Assembly: GCA_031292095.1 (NCBI GenBank)
Contig: JARLHU010000234.1
Span: 21,496-85,495 of the forward strand
Direction of reading: 5' to 3'
DNA length: 64,000 nt
DNA from: Desulfosporosinus sp.
GTDB taxonomy: Bacteria > Bacillota > Desulfitobacteriia > Desulfitobacteriales > Desulfitobacteriaceae
Shown: piece by piece, positions 1 to 8,780 of the stretch
How positions within the stretch are numbered: the stretch's first letter is position 1
Layout of the letters: the number at the start of each line of letters is the position of its first letter
Notes under the pieces: generated by a model
Database searches by the model: none
Seen by the model: only the letters and a program-made list of their open reading frames with translations
Told to the model about the DNA's origin: nothing
Made by a program: the position numbers and the translations under genes

Positions 1-107
1 GGCTATTACTCCTTTCGATCAGTAATTTAAGTATACATTACGTTCAAGTTGTTTAAAAGTCGCTATCAGCTCTTCGAAGGGGCTATTTCTCGATAATGAG
101 GTGAATT

Positions 108-911
108 ATGGCTTTATCAGTTAGTTTAGGTCCACGCCTGCAAACCGTCGCAGCCTTTGTTCCTGAGGGTGCAAAACTCGGAGACATAGGAACAGACCAT
201 GCTTATTTGCCGATCGCTCTCTATGAGACGCACCAGATATCAAAAGCTGTAGGCGTCGACATTCATGAAGGGCCGTATCAATCCGCCTTAACAGCCGTCA
301 AAAGTCGGCAGTTAGAAGCGGTCATTGATGTGCGGCTTGGCGATGGGTTAATGCCGCTCGAGTCAGGGGAAGTCGATGTCTTAACCCTTGCGGGGATGGG
401 CGGAAAAACCATGCTGGATATTCTTTCTGCCCGACCGGACGTTTTAAATTCCGTGGTCGATTTGATTGTGCAGCCGCAAGGCGGGGAGGGCACCGTACGC
501 CTGGCATTATTGGATGAGGGGTGGCGTCTCAAGGCAGAACGGTTGGTGGAAGAGGAGGGCCGCATATATATCGTGATGGCTTATTCTAAGGAGGTAGGAT
601 GGGACAGAGCTGAACTCTTAGAAAAAGAGCGTATTTGGCAGCAACGCTTGCGCCCTCTTTTTGAGAGCGGGATTAGCCTTGCAACGGAAATGGAGTTTTC
701 AAGCTTAATACATAGGCTCGTGTGGCATTTTGGGCCTCTTGTCTTGGATCAGAGAACGGACCTCTTAAGAGGGTTAATGAACGAATACAGTGGCATGTTG
801 TCAAAACGTATGGAACAAATGAAAAAGTCGAATAACAAAGAAGTAGAAGCCAAAATCAGAGGACTCTGCGCTGAATTGGCTTTAGTGGAGGGATTACGGA
901 CATGGCAGTAA
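108..911 (+). CDS. trmK: tRNA (adenine(22)-N1)-methyltransferase, TrmK/YqfN-like
   Basis: 267 aa; SAM-binding GDIGTDHAYLPI motif; TLAGMGGKTMLDIL; overlaps a Nif3-like gene as is common in Firmicutes. Confidence 0.9.
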   Translation: MALSVSLGPRLQTVAAFVPEGAKLGDIGTDHAYLPIALYETHQISKAVGVDIHEGPYQSALTAVKSRQLEAVIDVRLGDGLMPLESGEVDVLTLAGMGGKTMLDILSARPDVLNSVVDLIVQPQGGEGTVRLALLDEGWRLKAERLVEEEGRIYIVMAYSKEVGWDRAELLEKERIWQQRLRPLFESGISLATEMEFSSLIHRLVWHFGPLVLDQRTDLLRGLMNEYSGMLSKRMEQMKKSNNKEVEAKIRGLCAELALVEGLRTWQ

Positions 912-1750
912 CGGTTGGATTAGTGGCGCAGATCATTGAAAGAATAGCTCCAAAATCATGGGCTGAGGATTGGGACAATGTCGGGTTACTTGTCGGGAGC
1001 GGATCTGCCCCCATTGAACGCCTCCTTATAACCTTAGACGGAACTTTGGAAGTGGTCGAGGAAGCGAAAGCTTTTGGTGCCCAACTCATCGTAGCTCATC
1101 ACCCAATTATCTTCCGACCGCTAAAAAACTTGAGAGCTGATAATGCTGCTGCTCAAGTTCCACTTCGACTGCTTCAACATTCGATCGGATATTATACTGC
1201 CCACACGAACTTGGATCAGTCTCCACTTTCTTCCAGCCGAGCACTTGGCGAGCTCCTGGGGCTACGGGAAATGAAGATTTTTGACGAGCCGGAGTATGAC
1301 CTAATTCCTATCCAGAAGCGCGGTGAGGCGCGAGGATATGGAGTGAGCGGGTATCTAACTCAACCGGAAAAATTAGGAGTTTTATGGAAGAATTTTCTGG
1401 AAAGATTAGATCAGTCGGGTGTTTATGCACACCCTTATAAGTTATCTGGAGTTCGCCTGGCAGGGTCGTTAGAGAAAGACGTGCGAAAAGTAGCCATTGT
1501 GAACGGTAGCGGAGGTCGCTTTGTACCGAAGGCGTTGTTTAAGGGAGCGGATCTTCTTATCACCGGAGATGTCGACCATCATGCCGTTCTTGACGCACTT
1601 GAAGGAGGTATGGCCGTCGGCGATCTCGGGCATTTCCTTAGTGAGGCACCTATGCTTCAAGCACTGTATCAATATTTGTCCGCAGAGAAAGCGCTGCAGG
1701 GAATCGAGATTCGGGTGAGTTTGACAAATCAGCCGCCCTGGTTAGTGTGA
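902..1750 (+). CDS. Nif3-like dinuclear metal center protein
   Basis: 282 aa; AEDWDNVGLLVG, IVAHHPIIF, AHTNLD, ITGDVDHHAVLDA, GHFLSE motifs typical of the Nif3/YqfO family. Confidence 0.9.
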   Translation: MAVTVGLVAQIIERIAPKSWAEDWDNVGLLVGSGSAPIERLLITLDGTLEVVEEAKAFGAQLIVAHHPIIFRPLKNLRADNAAAQVPLRLLQHSIGYYTAHTNLDQSPLSSSRALGELLGLREMKIFDEPEYDLIPIQKRGEARGYGVSGYLTQPEKLGVLWKNFLERLDQSGVYAHPYKLSGVRLAGSLEKDVRKVAIVNGSGGRFVPKALFKGADLLITGDVDHHAVLDALEGGMAVGDLGHFLSEAPMLQALYQYLSAEKALQGIEIRVSLTNQPPWLV

Positions 1751-1965
1751 GATGAGGACTAATTATGGTAGTTAGTAAAAATAATCACAAATAGTTTGTG
1801 AAAGTGAGTTTTAGCACTTGAAATAAAGTGTCGAATATTGTAGAATTAGTTTGTAAGGAATAGTCCGAAAATAGACTGTTTTCAAGGAATTACTTAGGCT
1901 AATTTCGAAGAGTTATCAATCCTCAAATATGGTTGGACATAAAGAAAGGAGAATGGTAGAACGTT

Positions 1966-2127
1966 ATGAATGTGAACCGAACAGAAATCTTACGCCTTGA
2001 ACGTGAAAAAGTTCTGAGAAACATTGCAGAAGAAAAGGGTAGTCGTGCGAAATGGTTAATCCTGCTCATGGACATTGATGATGAAATTGAAGAAATAGCT
2101 GAAAATAAGCTCAAAATTGCTTATTAA
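1966..2127 (+). CDS. Small hypothetical protein (53 aa)
   Basis: ATG..TAA reading MNVNRTEILRLEREKVLRNIAEEKGSRAKWLILLMDIDDEIEEIAENKLKIAY; AAAGAAAGGAGA upstream; below the ORF-track cutoff. Confidence 0.5.
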   Translation: MNVNRTEILRLEREKVLRNIAEEKGSRAKWLILLMDIDDEIEEIAENKLKIAY

Positions 2128-2174
2128 CCAAAACTCTCCATTTGACCAAAACAAATTTTTCTAGTAAGATAAAT

Positions 2175-2615
2175 AGGCGAAGCCAACCGGATGATCGCGG
2201 AGGCAGGGATCGAAAGGTCGTCTCTGAGGAAAGTCCGAGCTCCATAGGGCAAGGTGCTGGGTAACGCCCAGTGGGGGGAACCCCAAGGAAAGTGCAACAG
2301 AGAGATACCGCCAAACAGAGGCCAGTCTTCAGAGGCCAGAGGTCAGAATTAGTTGGATCTAATACGGCATCTGGCTTCTGACGACTGACCTCCGGATTGG
2401 TAAGGATGGAAAGGCGAGGTAAGAGCTCACCGGCAGTCAGGCGACTGGCTGGCCATGTAAACCCCACCTGGAGCAAGACTGAATAGGGGAACTATGAACG
2501 GCCCGTTTTCGTTCCCGGGTAAGGTCGCTAGAGGCCGTCGGTAACGGCGGTTCGAGACAGATGATCATCACCTCCAGAGGGAGGAACAGAACTCGGCTTA
2601 TAGGTTGACTTCGCA
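2175..2615 (+). ncRNA. rnpB: RNase P RNA (class A-like) with an enlarged P12 region
   Basis: GAGGAAAGTCCGAGCTCC, CAGAGAGATACCGCC, GGTAAGGATGGAAAGGCGAGGTAAGAGCTCACCGG, GGGTAAGGTCGCTAGAGG, and P1 pairing GCGAAGCCAACC / GGTTGACTTCGC. Confidence 0.95.
2316..2394 (+). repeat. Heptamer-repeat hairpin inside rnpB (P12 region)
   Basis: 5' arm CAGAGGC-CAGTCTT-CAGAGGC-CAGAGGT-CAGAATT; 3' arm reverse complement CGGAGGT-CAGTCGT-CAGAAGC-CAGATGC; arms match 21/26 over the aligned core. Confidence 0.85.
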
Positions 2616-2687
2616 TTATATTTCATAGTTATGGGAAACTGGATATATAATTATACATGAGCTCTTTTTTGGTTACTCACTATAGTT

Positions 2688-2725
2688 GACAAGAAGCGGC
2701 AGGTTTATACCTGCCGCTTCTTGTC
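2688..2725. terminator. Perfect 17-bp inverted repeat with 4-nt loop, likely terminator hairpin downstream of rnpB
   Basis: GACAAGAAGCGGCAGGT-TTAT-ACCTGCCGCTTCTTGTC; only a weak T-tract follows. Confidence 0.6.
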
Positions 2726-2858
2726 GTTCACAGGTTTTATGGTAACTTCTCCGTGAGGCGTTGGCGAGGGATGTTATAAACTCATCGATTCGGATGAAAT
2801 CAGGCTGATCATCGGGGCAAGATGATGCGAGAAATTGAGCAAACGCAACTAAAAGATG

Positions 2859-3272
2859 TTAGAAATATTCAGTAAGAAATGCTTCAGGATTAATTGCCTT
2901 AACTGGCGAATCAACAAAATCCTTTAGATTACGAGTAATAATTAATTCGAGTTTTTTCCGTTTAGCACACGTAGCCAATAAAGCGTCCTCATAATCTTCC
3001 ATGGGTAAACTTACTGCTCTTTCGCAATCTCCTTTAGTGACCTCAATAATGTCTAATATATTGAAAAAATCTATAAGTACATGTTTAGCTTTTTCACTAT
3101 CGCGATAATACTTTTTGAGGAAATAAAATATATCTGTGACTTGGTTAGCAGTTATAAATCCATTCAGTTTTTCTTCCGAGATAAATAACAATATCTTTTC
3201 TGCAAAAATATTATGAGGATGTCGGTTTAAACCTGCATCAAGTACCACATTTGTATCAATCAGTACATTCAT
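2859..3272 (-). CDS. PIN-domain toxin (putative TA system)
   Basis: MNVLIDTNVVLDAGLNRHP N-terminus, EDALLATCAKRKKLELIITRN C-terminal PIN motif; overlaps upstream antitoxin gene. Confidence 0.8.
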   Translation of the reverse strand: MNVLIDTNVVLDAGLNRHPHNIFAEKILLFISEEKLNGFITANQVTDIFYFLKKYYRDSEKAKHVLIDFFNILDIIEVTKGDCERAVSLPMEDYEDALLATCAKRKKLELIITRNLKDFVDSPVKAINPEAFLTEYF

Positions 3273-3504
3273 ACTTCTGCAATCTCTCCTCTTTTAATTG
3301 TTCTGCGGTTACATCATCATTCGTTCCATCCGAAAGAGAACCAAAGAATGATTTCATTTTATTAATCTTTTCGTCTATCGAAGGTTTAGCAGGGCATAAT
3401 TTTACAACGCTTTTCCCATTTTTATTAATAATGATTTCAGATTCTTCAGCTAGTGCTAAATATTTTCCAACATTTAATTTAAATTCAGTTGCGGTAATAA
3501 TCAT
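3256..3504 (-). CDS. Phd/YefM-like antitoxin
   Basis: MIITATEFKLNVGKYLALAEESEIIINKNGKSVVKL resembles Phd/YefM N-terminal domain; overlaps PIN gene. Confidence 0.75.
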   Translation of the reverse strand: MIITATEFKLNVGKYLALAEESEIIINKNGKSVVKLCPAKPSIDEKINKMKSFFGSLSDGTNDDVTAEQLKEERLQKYECTD

Positions 3505-3782
3505 AAGCTTTTACCCCATTTCTTACCTTATCTAATATTATTATAACAAAATCGATCGAAATTGCAAATGAGTTTTCGTGCGATAGAAGCACCTTTGTGT
3601 CGCTGGCGCCTTTTTGTAGCATTGCCATTCCAGTTGCGACAAAGTTTGTAAATATCTGATTGCATGGTATGAGCATAATCCTTAGATATAAAAATTAGTG
3701 CGCATCATTCATGGGTGCAATAAAGGATAAGTTCGAATTGTGTAGAATTAACTATAAAAATGATCAACTGAGGTGGAGAGTA

Positions 3783-6700
3783 ATGGGGTTGCCGGAAGTA
3801 ATTCGGGTAGATAAAAGTAAGTGTCAGCATTGTCTCGCTTGTATTCTAGTTTGTCCAGTCAAATTGTGCAATATTGTCGAGCCGGACGGTATTACAGTTA
3901 AAGCGGATCTTTGTATTGGTTGTGGCGAGTGCATTAAGGCGTGCAGAGAAAAGGGTCACTTTGCTCGTTCTGGGATCGACGATTTTTCCGATTTTCTAAG
4001 TGATATTGAATCAGGGGTTCCTGTAGGGATAATAGTTGCACCTGCGGCAGCTGTAAATTATGCTGAATTGATGCCTAACATGCTTACTGCGTTACGTGAA
4101 ATCGGTGTTTATAATGTTTTTGACGTAAGTTTTGGGGCGGAAATCACAACTTATCTCTACTTACAGGCCTTGAAAAACGGTGCTCAGCAGCCAATTATTG
4201 CTCAGCCCTGCCCGGCTGTGGTTAGTTTTATCGAGATATACCAGACAGAGCTCATACCATTTTTAGCACCTACACACTCACCAGCGCTTGATGTAGCGAT
4301 TTGGCTTAAAAACCAGCCCGAATTTAGCCACTTAAAACTAGCTTTCCTTGGACCCTGCTTCGCTAAGCGTAGGGAGTTCCACGACCCAAATACTGGAGGA
4401 GTAGTTTCTTATAATATAACTTTTGAGTCCTTGGATAATTATCTTTCAGAGCAAGGAATCAACTTAGCAGAGTTAGAACCTTCTGGGTTTGACACTCCGG
4501 AGGCCGAAAGGGGTATTGGTTATTCTCAGCCGGGTGGCTTAACGGACACATTCAACCGTTTTGGCATACCGTTGAAAAAGTCTGATATCCAAAGAATAGA
4601 AGGACCTCAAGAAGTATACACAAAATATTTGCCAGAACTTAAAGAGGATATTCTTCGTAGCGAAGCGCCCGTACTTATAGACGTCCTAAACTGTTTGCAT
4701 GGTTGCAGCGTTGGACCTGCGATTACTCATCATCGTACTCAGTATCAAATCGATAAGATTATTGAGAAACGCAAAGAAGATCAAATGATTAAACATAATA
4801 GTGCAAGTCATGAAAGTGCTAAAAATCTATTTAAGGATTTCTATGCTTGGATCGATGCCCAAGACATAGATTTTTCAAGGGTTTATTCCGATAAGTCAGC
4901 CAATAAACATTTGAGTGATCCAGAAGACGAAGCAGCAGAAGAGCAAATCTGGGAGCTAATGCATAAGCTTACCCCTGAAGAACGTAAGATTAATTGCTCC
5001 TCATGTGGTTATGGCAATTGTCAGGGCATGATGTTAGCGATTCTTAATGGGCTCAATCATAGAGAAAGCTGTAAATACTACTTGTTTAAAGAAAACGAAC
5101 GTAATCTAAGAAATGTCGAAGCGCAGACGGTTGAAATTGAAGAAGCAAACACTGAACTAGAACTATTAAATGATGGTTTGGAACAGACCGTAGCATTAAG
5201 GACCCAGTCTATTAGAAATTTGCTTGATAACGCGGGGCAAGGGTTTCTTTCGTTTGGGTCAGATTTATTAATTCATAATGAATACAGTTCTGAGTGTACT
5301 AAGATTTTTGGTCGAGATATTCACGGACTTAGGTTTACTCAGTTGATCTTTGCGGATGATCTTGAGCAAGAAAATTTTCTGGAGTCCTTATTAGTTAAGG
5401 TTTTGGATAATAACGACCCTTTGTTCCGCGAAATTTATCTACCGTTGCTTCCGGTAGAAGTAACGATCGACAGTAGAATTATTAGTATTGACTATAAATT
5501 AATTGATTCTGCCAATGGCATAGAAAGTTATTATATGGTCATCTTGACAGATATAACGAATCATCGAACCTTAGAAACTAAGATCGAGCTAGAGCGAAAT
5601 TTGCTTAAAATGGTTGTTAATGTTGTCTTGAATTATGTTGACTTTAATCAAACGACCAAAGAATATACTCATTTCTGTGAAACACGCCTGCAAGAAATTT
5701 TAAATAATAAGGCAACCTTAGTCGATAAAGTGACTGAGATTTTCAGGCATATCCACACGTTTAAAGGAAGTTTTGCTCAATTAGGTTTGAGAAATGTAGT
5801 GACTAATTTACATGACTTAGAAACTGAAATTGAAATGCTAAAGAAAAATCTAGTGTCGCACGAATTTACTCTTTTCGATGTTGAAGTCTTTTTTACAGAA
5901 TTTTCATTACTCACTTGGTTAGATGAAGACATAGCTGGATTACATGATATCTTAGGTCAGGACTTTTTCTCTAAAGACGATGAATTAGTTATTAATGGCA
6001 ACAAATTGGCAGAGATCGAAAAGAAAATAGAAACAATTCTTACTCCTGTCGAGTGTAAAATACTTATTCCTGAATTGCGTAAACTTCGTTATAAATCCTT
6101 TGATTATCTGTTGAAATCCTACCCAGAGTATGTGGCGAATCTGGCCGAAAGGTTGGAGAAGTCGGTTTATATGTTAATCAAACAAGAGGACCAAATATTT
6201 GTTAACCCTGATCGATTCTTTGACTTTGCGAGATCTCTTGTTCACATTTTCCGAAATGCTGTAGATCATGGACTTGAATCAGGAGATGAGCGCTTAGAAG
6301 AGGGGAAAGAGGAATTCGGTAAAATAACGTGTTCGATTTCAGAGACGGAAAAACAGGTTTGCTTATCCATTACCGATGATGGTCGTGGAATTGACGCTAG
6401 AAATCTGCGTAATAAGGCTATGGATAGCGGGTTGAGAACCAGGGAAGAAGTAAATCTAATGACTGATGAGGAAGCTATCCAACTTATATTTGAGGATGGT
6501 TTATCTACTAAAGATGATGTCGACGACTTATCGGGTCGCGGAGTTGGTTTAGCAGCAGTATTGAGTGAGCTGAATAAACTTGGGGGTTCAGTAGTAGTTA
6601 AAACGGAGTTAGGTGTCGGAAGTGAATTTTATTTTTGCCTACCCAAAGAGACGGAGGAAGCTTGGGAAGTAACTATTTCAGAATTGATGCAACCACTCGT

Positions 6701-7163
6701 TGATACAACAAGCAAATTTATGTTGGAGCAAACAGACTTACTTGTTACCTGTGAAAAGAATTTCCAAGTTGAAGGGATCAAGAAAATTGAACTTAATAAA
6801 ATAACGGCAATTATTAATATCAAGGGAGCACTGGAAATTGTCGTCATTGTCAGTTTTTCTGAACCGGTTTTGCGGAAGCTTGTACGTAATTTCGTTTTGG
6901 ATGAAATTACACTGGAAGAAGAAGAAGCGTATATGGAAGATGTTCTTGGCGAAGTTGTCAATATTATTATTGGTAATTCATTGAAACAGTTTCCTGGACT
7001 TGAGGAGCTGTTGATTCTTGATCCACCAATATCACTTTCTTCGGAAGATGCGCTATTTAGATACAAAGACTCTCAGATTTGGGGTTGTAACTTGCAGACA
7101 GAGCTAGGAAATATTAGTTTGAATTTGGTAATGCCTAGGGGTACTAAAATAATAAATAAGTAG
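3783..7163 (+). CDS. Multidomain redox-sensor-like protein: 2x[4Fe-4S] ferredoxin, [FeFe]-hydrogenase-like domain, Fe-S (CxxCGxxxC) domain, PAS-like region, HPt, CheA-type HATPase, CheX-like C-terminus
   Basis: CQHCLACILVCPVKLC/CIGCGECIKAC; AQPCPAVVSFIE, GPCFAKRREF, NCLHGCSVG (degenerate H-cluster motifs); CSSCGYGNCQGM; HIHTFKGSFAQLGL (HPt); FRNAVDHGLE...DDGRGID...GRGVGLAAV (HATPase); YMEDVLGEVVNIIIGN (CheX-like). Start moved from ORF-track 3711 to 3783 because of GAGGTGGAGAG upstream. Confidence 0.85.
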   Translation: MGLPEVIRVDKSKCQHCLACILVCPVKLCNIVEPDGITVKADLCIGCGECIKACREKGHFARSGIDDFSDFLSDIESGVPVGIIVAPAAAVNYAELMPNMLTALREIGVYNVFDVSFGAEITTYLYLQALKNGAQQPIIAQPCPAVVSFIEIYQTELIPFLAPTHSPALDVAIWLKNQPEFSHLKLAFLGPCFAKRREFHDPNTGGVVSYNITFESLDNYLSEQGINLAELEPSGFDTPEAERGIGYSQPGGLTDTFNRFGIPLKKSDIQRIEGPQEVYTKYLPELKEDILRSEAPVLIDVLNCLHGCSVGPAITHHRTQYQIDKIIEKRKEDQMIKHNSASHESAKNLFKDFYAWIDAQDIDFSRVYSDKSANKHLSDPEDEAAEEQIWELMHKLTPEERKINCSSCGYGNCQGMMLAILNGLNHRESCKYYLFKENERNLRNVEAQTVEIEEANTELELLNDGLEQTVALRTQSIRNLLDNAGQGFLSFGSDLLIHNEYSSECTKIFGRDIHGLRFTQLIFADDLEQENFLESLLVKVLDNNDPLFREIYLPLLPVEVTIDSRIISIDYKLIDSANGIESYYMVILTDITNHRTLETKIELERNLLKMVVNVVLNYVDFNQTTKEYTHFCETRLQEILNNKATLVDKVTEIFRHIHTFKGSFAQLGLRNVVTNLHDLETEIEMLKKNLVSHEFTLFDVEVFFTEFSLLTWLDEDIAGLHDILGQDFFSKDDELVINGNKLAEIEKKIETILTPVECKILIPELRKLRYKSFDYLLKSYPEYVANLAERLEKSVYMLIKQEDQIFVNPDRFFDFARSLVHIFRNAVDHGLESGDERLEEGKEEFGKITCSISETEKQVCLSITDDGRGIDARNLRNKAMDSGLRTREEVNLMTDEEAIQLIFEDGLSTKDDVDDLSGRGVGLAAVLSELNKLGGSVVVKTELGVGSEFYFCLPKETEEAWEVTISELMQPLVDTTSKFMLEQTDLLVTCEKNFQVEGIKKIELNKITAIINIKGALEIVVIVSFSEPVLRKLVRNFVLDEITLEEEEAYMEDVLGEVVNIIIGNSLKQFPGLEELLILDPPISLSSEDALFRYKDSQIWGCNLQTELGNISLNLVMPRGTKIINK

Positions 7164-7176
7164 GGGGGCAGTTGAA

Positions 7177-8676
7177 ATGGCTCGTATTTTAGTGGTAGAC
7201 GATTCGAAAATAATGCGTAAAAATATATCTCTCATTTTAACTAAAGCAGGGCATGAAGTTGTAGGTGAAGCAGAGGATGGTGGAGAAGCGCAGCTTATGT
7301 ACAGAACTCATTTGCCAGATCTAGTAACTATGGACATTACTATGCCTGGTATTAATGGAATTGACGCCGTTAGACTCATAAGGGAGGAGTACCCAAACGC
7401 TAAAATAATTATGGTGAGTGCTCTGTCGCAAAGAAACATGGTTTTTGATGCTTTAGAACAGGGTGCTAAGCATTACTTAATTAAACCTATCTCCTATGAT
7501 TCTGTCGTAACTGTTGTGCAAAAGGTTTTGGGTGTTGATGCAGGTAAAAAAGTACCAATTCAAAACCCAGAACCAACAACTCAACCACCCTTTGCAATTG
7601 AGGCTATGAATAATACGTTCCAGATTAAAATAACAAAATTTTTAACTGAAGAAAACTTCATATTATTAAACCAAGCTGTGCAAGGGCTTTTATATGTAAA
7701 ACCGCTTAATGCTACGATTGATTTTGGTAATATCGAGTCCTTTCCACTTTCCTTACTCGAAAAGATTAGCAGCATAGTAAAAGCTATGAAAGCTGTGAAT
7801 GGGGTTATTAAAGTAGTTGCTACAAACGCTGACTTTATCCAACTATTGATGTATCAAAAAATTGATGGGCTTTTAGATCATCTTACCACCAAATTAAGCA
7901 CTAGCTCTGCAGGGGCAGATAAGACAAGTTGCGTTGCTATAGTTGAGTCTTATTCTGTTTTATCTAAGTTATTTCCTCCAGAACATAAGCAGTATTCTTC
8001 AGATTCACCTGGACCTACAGATAATTTAATCTATCTGAAAAAAACTACCTGTCCCGTATGTGGAAAATCCATTGAGCTACAAGTTGTACGATATACTAAA
8101 TTAGCTATTGATAAAACTGACCTTGACTCTCGAAGGCATTTTGTTGGCATTGAACCACTTTGGTACAGTGTCCAAATTTGTCCGCACTGTAAGTATGCCA
8201 ATATGATCGAGGATTTTGATAAGATTACTGAAAAAGCAAAAAGCTTAATTCCACAAAAACTTTCTGAACTCAAGTATGAAATAAATGGTGACTTCACTAC
8301 AGAACGTACTATAGATCAAGTATTTACACTATATTATCTAGCGTTACACTGCATAGAGGGATTAAATAATAAGTCCCTAGAAAGTAAGTTGTGGTTACGA
8401 TTAGCTTGGCTATACGATGATGTAGCTGAGTCGGAGTTATCTAAAATGGCTGCAGAAAAGGCTTTAATTCTCTACAAAGAGCTATTTCAAAACAGTAGAA
8501 ATCAGAGCACAGTTGAACAGGACCAGCATATGACCATGTTACTGGCTGAACTTTGTGTGCGCATTGGTTTAATGACTGAAGCTCAGCAATATTTTCGTGA
8601 TAGCGTTGTCCATAAAGGCGGAAACAAAGTATTGAATGAAACGGCGAGAGACCGGATGCATGATATTCGTGCATAA
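7177..8676 (+). CDS. Response regulator: CheY-like receiver, STAS-like middle domain, DUF2225-type C-terminal zinc-ribbon/TPR-like domain
   Basis: MARILVVDDSKIMRKNI, DLVTMDITMPGINGIDAV, IKPISYDSV receiver motifs; CPVCGKSIE...WYSVQICPHCKYANM as in DUF2225. Confidence 0.85.
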   Translation: MARILVVDDSKIMRKNISLILTKAGHEVVGEAEDGGEAQLMYRTHLPDLVTMDITMPGINGIDAVRLIREEYPNAKIIMVSALSQRNMVFDALEQGAKHYLIKPISYDSVVTVVQKVLGVDAGKKVPIQNPEPTTQPPFAIEAMNNTFQIKITKFLTEENFILLNQAVQGLLYVKPLNATIDFGNIESFPLSLLEKISSIVKAMKAVNGVIKVVATNADFIQLLMYQKIDGLLDHLTTKLSTSSAGADKTSCVAIVESYSVLSKLFPPEHKQYSSDSPGPTDNLIYLKKTTCPVCGKSIELQVVRYTKLAIDKTDLDSRRHFVGIEPLWYSVQICPHCKYANMIEDFDKITEKAKSLIPQKLSELKYEINGDFTTERTIDQVFTLYYLALHCIEGLNNKSLESKLWLRLAWLYDDVAESELSKMAAEKALILYKELFQNSRNQSTVEQDQHMTMLLAELCVRIGLMTEAQQYFRDSVVHKGGNKVLNETARDRMHDIRA

Positions 8677-8713
8677 GTAAACATTATTTCGAGAAAACTA
8701 AAGCGCAATCAAC

Positions 8714-8754
8714 TTTAAGATCAGTTGACTATAGATAGGTTGACTGATCTTAAA
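8714..8754. repeat. 12-bp perfect inverted repeat upstream of DMT transporter
   Basis: TTTAAGATCAGT ... ACTGATCTTAAA. Confidence 0.6.
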
Positions 8755-8780
8755 AATTCAACTCAAGGAGTTCTAATTCT

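Noticed and set aside
2111-2476. Minus-strand ORF of 121 aa
   Set aside because: Lies antisense to rnpB; composition reflects structured RNA and the heptamer repeat, not protein coding
3595-3630. Possible sigma-54 promoter (CTGGCGCCTTTTTGTAGCA) upstream of the hydrogenase-kinase
   Set aside because: The -12 element does not match TTGC and spacing is off; insufficient support
6629-7066. Long antisense ORF (145 aa) in the hydrogenase-kinase gene
   Set aside because: Ser/Ile-rich shadow ORF antisense to the clearly coding CheX-like region
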